A stretch of DNA of 9,926 nucleotides from Collinsella sp. (GCA_018378775.1 JAGZWV010000053.1:1-9926), one strand, 5' to 3'; positions 1-5,780 are shown, counted from the stretch's first letter. The notes: generated from the letters alone by a model not told the origin. Made by a program: numbers and translations.

Positions 1-112
1 CTGAACAATCGTCAATATCGGTCGGAGGGGTGGCTTTGTAAAGCCGTTTGTCTCCACCCGCGTAGCGGGTGGTTTAAAGCTGGCCGCTGCGCGGCCAGCA
101 GACTAAAGTCTT
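1..112. repeat. Cluster of four consecutive short palindromes, cut by the left edge
   Basis: Four perfect hairpins follow one another: GGCTTT/AAAGCC (32-45, 2 nt loop), CCACCCGC/GCGGGTGG (54-72, 3 nt loop), GCTGGCCGC/GCGGCCAGC (79-99, 3 nt loop) and AGACT/AGTCT (100-111, 2 nt loop). The GGGTGG at 28-33 could also pair with CCACCC at 54-59, so alternative folds exist. The segment lies just beyond the cstA terminator and contains no credible gene. Tight subterminal hairpins of this kind are known from IS200/IS605-type element ends and REP-like repeats; assigning it to them is inference, because no transposase is visible and the left side is cut off. The last hairpin could also serve a convergent or downstream transcript. 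Confidence 0.55.
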
Positions 113-115
113 GAA

Positions 116-156
116 TGAAAAAGGACCGAGCCCGCGAAGTCGCGGACCCGGTCTTT
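116..156 (-). terminator. Intrinsic terminator of cstA
   Basis: On the minus-strand transcript a 13 bp stem (arms 141-153 and 124-136, loop 137-140) is followed at once by CUUUUU (118-123). Two positions that would be A-C mismatches in plus-strand RNA become G-U pairs in minus-strand RNA, which identifies the minus strand as the one read. It begins 42 nt past the cstA stop codon, leaving no room for a downstream partner gene. Confidence 0.9.
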
Positions 157-195
157 CCGAGTCATATAGATGTGACGTTCAACTCGTCAGGTCGA

Positions 196-2085
196 CTAAG
201 CCTTGGCGGCCTCGGCGTCGGCAGGAGCCTCAGCGGCAGCGGCGCGGCCGTACTCGGCCTTGCCCATCTCGGACCACTCGGGCTCCTCGTCGGGCATGGA
301 ACCGGCCTCCTTGCCGAAGAGCTCCTTGAGGCAGTTGACGGCGACGATGAGGCCCAGGACCATCAGCAGGACGGCGAAGACAAGCTGCAGGCCCTTGGTG
401 GCGGCGACGGAGACGGCGGCCGTGGTGGCGGTAGCCGGGATGGTACCGAAGAAACCGTAGGCCTGGACGGCGGTCATGCAGCCCATGGCGCTCTGGACCA
501 GCGAGGTGAAGGTGCAGCAGAGCAGGAAGGCGACGGGCACGTAGAGCATCCAGCCCTTGCGGCCGGTGCACTTACAGAACACGGCGAGGGTGATCATGGT
601 CATGCCGCCGAGCAGCTGGTTGGAAGCACCAAAGAGCGGCCAGATGTTGGCATAGCCACCAAAAGCGAGGGCGAGACCGGGAAGCAGGGTAACGACCGTG
701 GCGAACCAGGGGTTGCCGAGGACCTTCATGTAGCCGGCCTTGGACTCGATGGCCAGGGCATCGTTGGTCTGGGCAAAGAACTCGGAGAACGAAGTGCGGG
801 CGATGCGGGCGACGGCGTCGAGCGAGGTCAGGGCCAGAGCGGAGACGTTCATGGTCATAAAGACAGTAGCGAGCGTGCCGTCAACACCGAAGGCCTGCAT
901 ACCGCGGGAGATGCCAGCGGCGAAGATCTGGAACGGGGTGGAAGCGACACCGGCGTTGAGGGCGCCGGTACCGGCGGTGTTCATATCGGAGAACATGATG
1001 CCGGCGACGATGATGGCAAGGATGCCGACGAAGGACTCGACGATCATGGCGCCGTAACCGACCTTGACGGCGTCCTGTTCCTTCTCGACCTGCTTAGAAG
1101 AGGTGCCGGAAGAAACGAGGCTGTGGAAACCGGAGAGAGCACCGCAAGCGACGGAGACGAACAGGACCGGGAACATCATGCCGGAGGCAGTGGAGAAGCC
1201 GGTGAAGACCGGAGCGGTCATCGTAGCCTGACCGTTGACGCCCAGGACGACGATGCCGAGGACAGCGCAGACGATCATGACGATCATCATGATGGAAGTG
1301 AGGTAGTCACGCGGGGTCTTGAGCATCTGGATGGGCATAGCGCCAGCGAAGACCAGGTAGACCATGACGACGGCGAACCACTGGAACTTATCCAGGTAGA
1401 CCGGGAACTGCATACCGACGGCGAACATGAGAACCATGAGGACAACGCCGGTGACGAACTCGGCAGCGCCGGTGAGGTTGAACTTCTTCTGGGCCCAACC
1501 AAAGGCGATAGCGACGAAGGTGAACAGGATGGAGATGGTACCAGCGCAGCCGGCGGCATAGGACTTGGTGAAGTCGATGGCACCGGTAGCAGCACCAGAA
1601 GCGTCAACGGCCGGGGTGAACATGAACGTCTTGCAGACCATGTCGGTGAAAGCGGCGATGACGATGATGCAGAACAGCCAGCAGAACAGCAGGAACAGGC
1701 GACGGCCGGTCTTGCCGATGTACTTCTCGATGAGCTGAGCGAGCGACTTGCCGTTGTTCTTCATCGAAGCGTACAGGGCACCAAAGTCGTGGACGGCACC
1801 AAAGAAGATGCCGCCGACGAGGACCCAGAGCACGACGGGCAGCCAGCCAAAGGCCATGGCGACGATCGCACCCGTGACAGGGCCAGCACCGCAGATCGAG
1901 CTGAACTGGTGCGAGAACGCGGTGAAGGCGGAGACGGGCGAGAAGCTCTTGCCGTCCTTCATGCGCTTGGCCGGCGTGAGGGCCTCTTTGTCAACGCCCC
2001 ACTTGTTGGCCAGCCATCGGCCGTAGCCCAGATAGCCGCAGGCGAGCACCGCCGCGGCCACAACCATGAGCAAAACTCCGTTCAT
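196..2085 (-). CDS. cstA: Carbon starvation protein CstA family transporter (peptide or pyruvate)
   Basis: The 629-residue product is a polytopic membrane protein of the CstA/BtsT family, which imports small peptides or pyruvate when carbon is limiting. Diagnostic segments are FSHQFSSICGAGPVTG (about 57-72), GAVHDFGALYAS (96-107), GFHSLVSSGTSSKQ (319-332), LTSLDAVARIAR (419-430) and GASNQLLGG (486-494), spread through many hydrophobic helices. It is shorter than the E. coli homologues (about 700 residues). A charged, Ala/Glu-rich tail (about 594-629) is probably cytoplasmic. The start is fixed by AGGAGG (2093-2098), 7 nt upstream of ATG. No small YbdD/YjiX-type partner gene follows, since the terminator begins 42 nt downstream. 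Leu TTA/CTA and Ser TCA codons are so rare that the antisense frame stays open throughout, which fits selection for high expression. Peptide versus pyruvate cannot be decided from sequence alone. A structured leader probably controls it. Confidence 0.93.
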   Translation of the reverse strand: MNGVLLMVVAAAVLACGYLGYGRWLANKWGVDKEALTPAKRMKDGKSFSPVSAFTAFSHQFSSICGAGPVTGAIVAMAFGWLPVVLWVLVGGIFFGAVHDFGALYASMKNNGKSLAQLIEKYIGKTGRRLFLLFCWLFCIIVIAAFTDMVCKTFMFTPAVDASGAATGAIDFTKSYAAGCAGTISILFTFVAIAFGWAQKKFNLTGAAEFVTGVVLMVLMFAVGMQFPVYLDKFQWFAVVMVYLVFAGAMPIQMLKTPRDYLTSIMMIVMIVCAVLGIVVLGVNGQATMTAPVFTGFSTASGMMFPVLFVSVACGALSGFHSLVSSGTSSKQVEKEQDAVKVGYGAMIVESFVGILAIIVAGIMFSDMNTAGTGALNAGVASTPFQIFAAGISRGMQAFGVDGTLATVFMTMNVSALALTSLDAVARIARTSFSEFFAQTNDALAIESKAGYMKVLGNPWFATVVTLLPGLALAFGGYANIWPLFGASNQLLGGMTMITLAVFCKCTGRKGWMLYVPVAFLLCCTFTSLVQSAMGCMTAVQAYGFFGTIPATATTAAVSVAATKGLQLVFAVLLMVLGLIVAVNCLKELFGKEAGSMPDEEPEWSEMGKAEYGRAAAAEAPADAEAAKA

Positions 2086-2098
2086 TACATTTCCTCCT
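2083..2098 (-). promoter_or_regulatory. cstA ribosome binding site with overlapping AUG-UAA start-stop
   Basis: On the minus strand a perfect AGGAGG (2093-2098) precedes the cstA ATG (2083-2085) by 7 nt. Between them lies a second ATG (2088-2090) followed at once by TAA (2085-2087), whose last A is the first base of the cstA start. This start-stop lies only 2 nt from the Shine-Dalgarno sequence, so it is probably poorly used, but it sits exactly on the real initiation site. Confidence 0.8.
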
Positions 2099-2120
2099 CT
2101 AAAAAGAACTTCCTAGACAT

Positions 2121-2159
2121 AAAAAATGAGGGCCGTCGGTTGCGCTCGACGGCCCTCAT
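2121..2159 (-). terminator. Intrinsic terminator inside the cstA leader (candidate attenuator)
   Basis: A perfect 13 bp stem, ATGAGGGCCGTCG/CGACGGCCCTCAT (2126-2138 and 2147-2159, 8 nt loop), is followed on the minus strand by six T residues (2121-2126, the last stem base included). It lies about 35 nt before the cstA start with no space for a promoter between. Transcripts from the upstream promoter must therefore read through it to express cstA. The alternative, a plain terminator for the operon upstream, is less likely because it lies more than 700 nt beyond the tsaD stop and two other hairpin elements come first. Confidence 0.85.
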
Positions 2160-2161
2160 CT

Positions 2162-2248
2162 TCATCAGCCGCCCGTTATCGTACGGGCTAGCTGTATGTG
2201 CTAACCCGCATCAGATAATTACTACGCTGATAATGTTTAGCTGATGCG
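2162..2248 (-). promoter_or_regulatory. Structured cstA leader RNA with mutually exclusive hairpins
   Basis: On the minus-strand RNA an 8 bp stem CGCAUCAG/CUGAUGCG (2241-2248 with 2207-2214) encloses a 26 nt loop. Next comes a 9 bp stem CGGGUUAGC/GCUAGCCCG (2200-2208 with 2184-2192), perfect only in minus-strand RNA thanks to one G-U pair. A third stem GCCCGU/ACGGGC (2183-2188 with 2171-2176) uses bases 2184-2188 a second time, so stems two and three exclude each other. CUGAUG also recurs at 2162-2167 and could compete for CAUCAG. I match no known riboswitch class by eye, there is no T-box signature, and I find no clear antiterminator for the terminator's 5' arm. Confidence 0.55.
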
Positions 2249-2279
2249 TGAACATGTCTAAGAAATCCTCTTCAATCAT

Positions 2280-2308
2280 GATGTGAACGATCCGTGCGTG
2301 TTCACATC
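2280..2308. promoter_or_regulatory. 9 bp inverted repeat near the cstA transcription start
   Basis: GATGTGAAC and GTTCACATC (2280-2288 and 2300-2308) form a perfect inverted repeat with an 11 nt centre. The site lies about 12 to 40 nt downstream of the predicted start of transcription. It could be a dimeric repressor operator or the first hairpin of the leader RNA. The half-site TGTGA resembles Crp/Fnr half-sites, but the spacing between halves is too long for a normal Crp box. GTGAAC occurs once more at 2249-2254, so alternative pairing is possible in the RNA. Confidence 0.5.
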
Positions 2309-2326
2309 CCCCAGTGGTTGAAAAGG

Positions 2327-2355
2327 AGTATGAAACTTTAGTTACCTAAAGTCAA
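2327..2355 (-). promoter_or_regulatory. Candidate sigma70-type promoter for cstA
   Basis: On the minus strand TTGACT (2350-2355, five of six consensus bases) and CATACT (2327-2332, four of six) are separated by exactly 17 bp. Transcription would begin near 2320 and produce a leader of about 235 nt before the cstA start codon. The surrounding DNA is AT-rich in an otherwise GC-rich window. Confidence 0.6.
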
Positions 2356-2456
2356 CGCAAATTTGTAATGGATTTTCAAATTCTTTTGAATTTCTCGTTA
2401 TAAAACGCCACTGACCTCGGACTTTACCGAACGACAGTTTTTGCTTGAGAGATGCC
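2356..2456. other. AT-rich spacer upstream of the cstA promoter
   Basis: No gene is visible. The stretch is AT-rich and holds one weak hairpin AAATTC/GAATTT (2378-2393). It separates palindromic element A from the cstA promoter. Confidence 0.5.
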
Positions 2457-2610
2457 CCTCGGGGGCGGGGCGGGCGCCTGCCGCCATATATGAACTTTCC
2501 TGCTCGGACAGTCCTGCTCACGACGGAGGCCACATTAAGTGGCCTCCTGTTCGTGCGGAACTCGCGATAAAGTTCATATATGGCGGCAGGCGCCCGCCCC
2601 GCCCCCGAGG
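2457..2610 (-). repeat. Palindromic element A: 42 bp perfect inverted repeat around a 70 nt structured core
   Basis: The arms 2457-2498 and 2569-2610 are exact reverse complements over 42 bp, very GC-rich at the outside and containing CATATATG near the inside. The 70 nt core (2499-2568), read on the minus strand, starts ATCGCGAGTTCCGCACG and contains the hairpin GGAGGCCAC/GTGGCCTCC (2525-2533 and 2539-2547). It is flanked by a further 5 bp stem CACGA/TCGTG (2519-2523 and 2551-2555) and ends AGGACTGT...AGCAGG. The same core occurs in element B in the opposite orientation. Open frames run across it on both strands, but the 1 nt length difference between the cores argues against coding. I see no target-site duplication and no T-tract on the minus side. 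Function unknown. Confidence 0.85.
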
Positions 2611-2625
2611 AGCTCCCATCCCAAA

Positions 2626-2662
2626 TGTGCGGAGCAAAGCTCCGCACACCATCTTTTTCTTT
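2626..2662 (+). terminator. Hairpin between elements A and B, possible plus-strand terminator
   Basis: TGTGCGGAGC/GCTCCGCACA (2626-2635 and 2639-2648) is a perfect 10 bp stem with an AAA loop. On the plus strand it is followed after CCATC by TTTTTCTTT, giving a T-rich tail 5 nt from the stem. On the minus strand only a weak TTTGGG follows. It would stop plus-strand transcription, although no plus-strand gene is visible upstream other than element A, so its partner transcript is unknown. Confidence 0.45.
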
Positions 2663-2755
2663 CAGCTAAAGCACGCCGGAAATTCGACGCAGCTGGCTAA
2701 CCTTGCCGGACGTTGTCGACGCCAAACCAGCTCAGAAGCTATATCGATACAGAAA
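2663..2755. other. Spacer between the hairpin and element B
   Basis: No gene is visible. The only structure I see is a loose inverted repeat AGCTGG/CCAGCT (2691-2696 and 2727-2732). Open frames that cross this stretch depend on the palindromes on both sides and lack ribosome binding sites. Confidence 0.5.
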
Positions 2756-2890
2756 GGTCCCCGGACGGAGGGGCCGGATATAAGGTTTATCGCGAGTTCC
2801 GCACGCAAAGAAGGCCACTTAATGTGGCCTTCGTCTTGCGCAGGACTGTAGAGCAGGAAACCTTATATCCGGCCCCTCCGTCCGGGGACC
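2756..2890 (+). repeat. Palindromic element B: 33 bp perfect inverted repeat around a 69 nt structured core
   Basis: The arms 2756-2788 and 2858-2890 are exact reverse complements over 33 bp. The 69 nt core (2789-2857) starts ATCGCGAGTTCCGCACG on the plus strand and holds the hairpin GAAGGCCAC/GTGGCCTTC (2810-2818 and 2824-2832), plus CGCAA/TTGCG (2804-2808 and 2836-2840). It aligns with the core of element A at about 62 of 70 positions, while the arms share only a rough GC-rich then ATATA layout. The element starts 12 bp past the tsaD stop. On the minus strand the hairpin is followed by TTTCTGT, so it may also stop or stabilise the operon transcript. Confidence 0.85.
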
Positions 2891-2902
2891 GCGCCGTACC
2901 AG

Positions 2903-5287
2903 CTACAGCGTCATGTTTGGATCGGCGTCGACGTCGAACGGCGAGATTTCTCCTCGGTCGAATTTACGGCGGGCAACCTCTGCGATCATGGCGGCGTTGT
3001 CGGTGCACGCCGAAAGCGGTGGCACCGTTACGCGGATCCCCTGACGCCCAAGCTTCTTGATCATCATCTCGCGCAGATGCGGATTAGCCGAGACGCCGCC
3101 GCCGATGCAGTATTCCTTGCATCCGGTGGCATGCAGGGCGTTTTTGGCCTTCTTGTACTGAACGTCAAAGACGGCTGCCTCAAACGAAGCCGCCAGATCG
3201 GGCAGGTGAATCGTGCGCCCGGCCTTGGTCTCTTGCTCGATGTAAAGCGTCACCGCCGTCTTGAGGCCCGAAAGCGAGAAGCGGTAGTCCCCCCTGCTGT
3301 TAAGCGCACGGGGGAAATCGATCGCGCGGGGATTGCCCGTCTCGGCCAGCTTGGAAATGATGGGGCCACCGGGATAGCCCAGACCCAACGCCTTGGCTAC
3401 CTTGTCGAAGGCCTCGCCCACAGCGTCGTCGAGCGTCTCACCGAGCACCTCGTAGTCGCCCCACGCCTTCACGTGCACGAGCATGGTGTGCCCACCCGAG
3501 ACAAGCGTGAAGATAAACGGCGGTTTGAGGTCGGGTTGCGCCAGCAGGTTGGCAAACAGATGCCCCTCCAGATGGTTGACGCATACGAGCGGCTTACCGG
3601 CAGCGTAGGCAAAGCCTTTGGCAAAGGCAACGCCCACCACGAGGGCGCCCACCAGGCCCGGACCCTGTGTCACGCCCACGGCGGCAAGCTCGCTGGGAGC
3701 AATGGCTCCACCCTCAAGACCAAGCGATGCTGCGGCATCCTCGAGCGCCGCATCCACGACACTCACAATCACCTCAACGTGTTTGCGCGAGGCGATCTCG
3801 GGCACCACGCCGCCAAAGCGGGCATGAAAATCAATCTGTGTCGACACCTGGTTGGCCAGCATATTGCCATCCGCATCGATAATCGCCACGGCCGTCTCGT
3901 CGCAGGAACTCTCGATAGCGAGCACCAGGCGGCGGCGCTCAATTTCGGCGCGCTCCCCCTCGGAGCGCCCAGGCGCAGGCAGCGGCCATACGCGTTGCTC
4001 GGCTGCCGTCGGCTCGGGCGAGGCGTTATCGACCGGAAGTACGAGGGGAAGTGGGGCCGTCATGACGATGGCGTCTTTGCCGACACCGTAGTAGCCACGA
4101 CGACGACCCACCTCGGTAAAGCCCAGAGCGGCATAGAGCGCAATCGCGCCCTCGTTGCCGTCCTCGACCTCGAGCGAAGCCGTGGTGCAGCCGAGCATCT
4201 GGGCATCATAGCTCACATGCGACAGCAGCTTGCGGGCAATGCCCTCACGGCGATGTGCCGAGTCGACGGCGACATCCAGAATCTGCACATCACCGTCCAC
4301 GACCATACCGCCGGCAAGGCCCAGCAGCTTGCCGTCGTCGTGTGCCACCCACCAACTGCGCGGCGCAGCGACGTCCTCGCCCAGTTCGGACAGGAACATG
4401 CCCGGCGTCCACGCCTCGTGTCCGGCACCTTCAAAGCAGGCAGCCTCTAGCGCGCTCGCGCCCTCGGCATCCGCCGCGCCCATGGGACGGAACTGCAGAT
4501 GACGACCGGCGAGCTCATCGGCAACGCCCGTAATTTCGCTCTGCGCACTCTCGGCAAGACCAAGACGCTTACGCTCGTTTTCCTCGGCATCCGAAAGGCG
4601 CGTGTAAATCGGCAGAACGCGAGCCGGATCGCCGTCACCCGCAGCGTGCGCGAGCAGCAAGCCCTCGCCCGAAGGCCACCACAGGTCGCGCTCCACGCAG
4701 CGGGCGGTCTCGTCCTCACCCAGCAGCTTGCCATAGCGCACGAGACCGTCACCGGTCAGCTGAACCTGGTCCCAGTCCGCTGCTTGGCGCCACTCATCGA
4801 GCGCCACGGCGGCCTTGACCACGTGTTCGCGCTCAAATTGACGCTCGGGGCCCTCATCGACCAGCATATACAGCGCCGGATATACCTCACCGCGCATAGC
4901 ATCGGCCAAGATACCAAGCTTGCCGCGCACGCCAGCCTTCCACGCCGTCCAAGCGCAAGCGTCGAGCGTCGACACGCCCAGCAGCGGAACATTGGCACCA
5001 CGCGCGAGGCCCTTGGCAGTGGAGATGCCGATGCGCACACCCGTAAAGGACCCCGGGCCGCGGCCGACCACATAGCAACCAACATCGCTGCGATCCAGAC
5101 CGGCTTGAGCCAGCACGCCATCAACGGTATTCACGAGCTCAACGTTGGCGTGACGGCGACACATGTGGTCGCCACTCACGAGCTTCGTCTCGCCCGTCTG
5201 CCCATCAATCCAGCTTGCCGCGCAGGCAAGCATGTCGGTCGAGGTATCGAGCGCCACCACCAGCGCGTTGTCGTTATGCAAGCTCAT
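2903..5287 (-). CDS. tsaD: TsaB-RimI-TsaD fusion: t6A37 tRNA modification and protein N-acetyltransferase
   Basis: One chain of 794 residues carries three proteins that are usually separate. Residues about 8-230 are TsaB, an ASKHA-fold scaffold with GRGPGSFTGVRIG (75-87). Residues about 264-412 are a RimI-type GNAT acetyltransferase, with the acetyl-CoA loop HRREGIARKLL (345-355) and the ALYAALGF segment. Residues about 454-794 are TsaD, which moves threonylcarbamoyl from its AMP adduct to A37 of ANN-decoding tRNAs. TsaD shows IESSCDET, the metal-binding HLEGH (H572, H576), SGGHT, GGGVSAN and CTDN (D763). No domain looks broken. The ATG at 5287 overlaps tsaE by 14 nt and has only a weak AAGG nearby; an in-frame TTG at 5305 would add six residues. 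It acts with TsaE, encoded just upstream; the TsaC/Sua5 enzyme that makes the substrate is not in this window. Confidence 0.95.
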   Translation of the reverse strand: MSLHNDNALVVALDTSTDMLACAASWIDGQTGETKLVSGDHMCRRHANVELVNTVDGVLAQAGLDRSDVGCYVVGRGPGSFTGVRIGISTAKGLARGANVPLLGVSTLDACAWTAWKAGVRGKLGILADAMRGEVYPALYMLVDEGPERQFEREHVVKAAVALDEWRQAADWDQVQLTGDGLVRYGKLLGEDETARCVERDLWWPSGEGLLLAHAAGDGDPARVLPIYTRLSDAEENERKRLGLAESAQSEITGVADELAGRHLQFRPMGAADAEGASALEAACFEGAGHEAWTPGMFLSELGEDVAAPRSWWVAHDDGKLLGLAGGMVVDGDVQILDVAVDSAHRREGIARKLLSHVSYDAQMLGCTTASLEVEDGNEGAIALYAALGFTEVGRRRGYYGVGKDAIVMTAPLPLVLPVDNASPEPTAAEQRVWPLPAPGRSEGERAEIERRRLVLAIESSCDETAVAIIDADGNMLANQVSTQIDFHARFGGVVPEIASRKHVEVIVSVVDAALEDAAASLGLEGGAIAPSELAAVGVTQGPGLVGALVVGVAFAKGFAYAAGKPLVCVNHLEGHLFANLLAQPDLKPPFIFTLVSGGHTMLVHVKAWGDYEVLGETLDDAVGEAFDKVAKALGLGYPGGPIISKLAETGNPRAIDFPRALNSRGDYRFSLSGLKTAVTLYIEQETKAGRTIHLPDLAASFEAAVFDVQYKKAKNALHATGCKEYCIGGGVSANPHLREMMIKKLGRQGIRVTVPPLSACTDNAAMIAEVARRKFDRGEISPFDVDADPNMTL

Positions 5288-5780
5288 CTTGTACAGCCTT
5301 ATCAATCAAATGGGAAAGCTCCATTGCGCGGTCACCGTGCGCTTCAAGCGTTATCGTTCGCACATCGCTGTCGCCCTCATCACGCTTGAGCGTCACCGAA
5401 AGATACTCATCCGTCAGCTCGTCCTGGAATTGTTCGCCCCATTCCAGCAGGCAAGCACCCTCATAGCCCAGCACATCGAAAATGCCCGTATCCTCGAGCT
5501 CGTAGGCATGCTCCAGGCGGTATAGATCAAAGTGAAACAGCGGAATACGACCTTGATCGTGAACGGCCATGAGCGCAAACGTAGGGCTCGTAACCATATG
5601 CTCATCGCCCAGCCCGCGCGAGACGCCCTTGGTAAAGTGAGTTTTGCCCACTCCCAGGCCACCGGTCAGGATGAGCACATCGCCGTCCTCAAGGCACGGT
5701 GCAATTAGCTCGCCAAAGTACTCCGTATCGGCAGCGCAAGTCGTTTTGTAAGTACCTACCCCCAGGCGCTCCAGGGACAT
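5274..5780 (-). CDS. tsaE: tRNA threonylcarbamoyladenosine biosynthesis ATPase TsaE
   Basis: A 168-residue P-loop protein of the usual TsaE length. GGLGVGKT (40-47) is the Walker A motif, followed by SPTF (65-68), FDLYRL (84-89) and LLEWGEQ (111-117), all in the family's order. TsaE binds the TsaB-TsaD pair and its ATPase activity drives repeated cycles of t6A formation. AAGGAG lies 5 nt before the ATG. The end overlaps the start of the fused tsaB-rimI-tsaD gene by 14 nt, so translation is probably coupled, which would help keep the partners in step. Confidence 0.95.
   Translation of the reverse strand: MSLERLGVGTYKTTCAADTEYFGELIAPCLEDGDVLILTGGLGVGKTHFTKGVSRGLGDEHMVTSPTFALMAVHDQGRIPLFHFDLYRLEHAYELEDTGIFDVLGYEGACLLEWGEQFQDELTDEYLSVTLKRDEGDSDVRTITLEAHGDRAMELSHLIDKAVQDELA

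Noticed and set aside
387..392. Stop or frameshift in any of the operon genes
   Set aside because: I compared motif order and length of each product with its family; all frames are intact, so no pseudogene is called (the coordinates of this entry are only a placeholder).
115..2244. A 709-codon open frame on the plus strand covering all of cstA
   Set aside because: It is codon-aligned antisense to cstA. It stays open because cstA avoids TTA, CTA and TCA codons. The product is a low-complexity Gly/Asp/Glu-rich string with no family resemblance, while the minus-strand frame is an unmistakable transporter.
2162..2320. T-box or other known riboswitch upstream of cstA
   Set aside because: No AGGGTGGNACCGCG T-box signature and no other class signature that I recognise; reported only as a candidate new leader.
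2457..2890. Retron or other reverse-transcriptase-linked hairpin system
   Set aside because: The long perfect stems recall retron msd hairpins, but there is no reverse transcriptase gene anywhere in the window, and the two copies do not have an msr-like neighbour that I can see.
2457..2890. CRISPR array
   Set aside because: There are only two related units, in opposite orientation, with no regular short direct repeats or spacers and no cas genes.
2342..3060. Small open frames (101 to 136 codons) crossing the palindromic elements, sharing a stretch like YREFRT.RRPLNVA
   Set aside because: The similarity comes from the repeated DNA core. The cores differ in length by 1 nt, which breaks the shared frame, there is no proper ribosome binding site, and frames are open on both strands because of the palindromes.
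3077..4450. Long plus-strand open frame opposite the TsaD and RimI parts of the fusion
   Set aside because: Also codon-aligned antisense to a clearly real gene; no ribosome binding site and no recognisable protein family.
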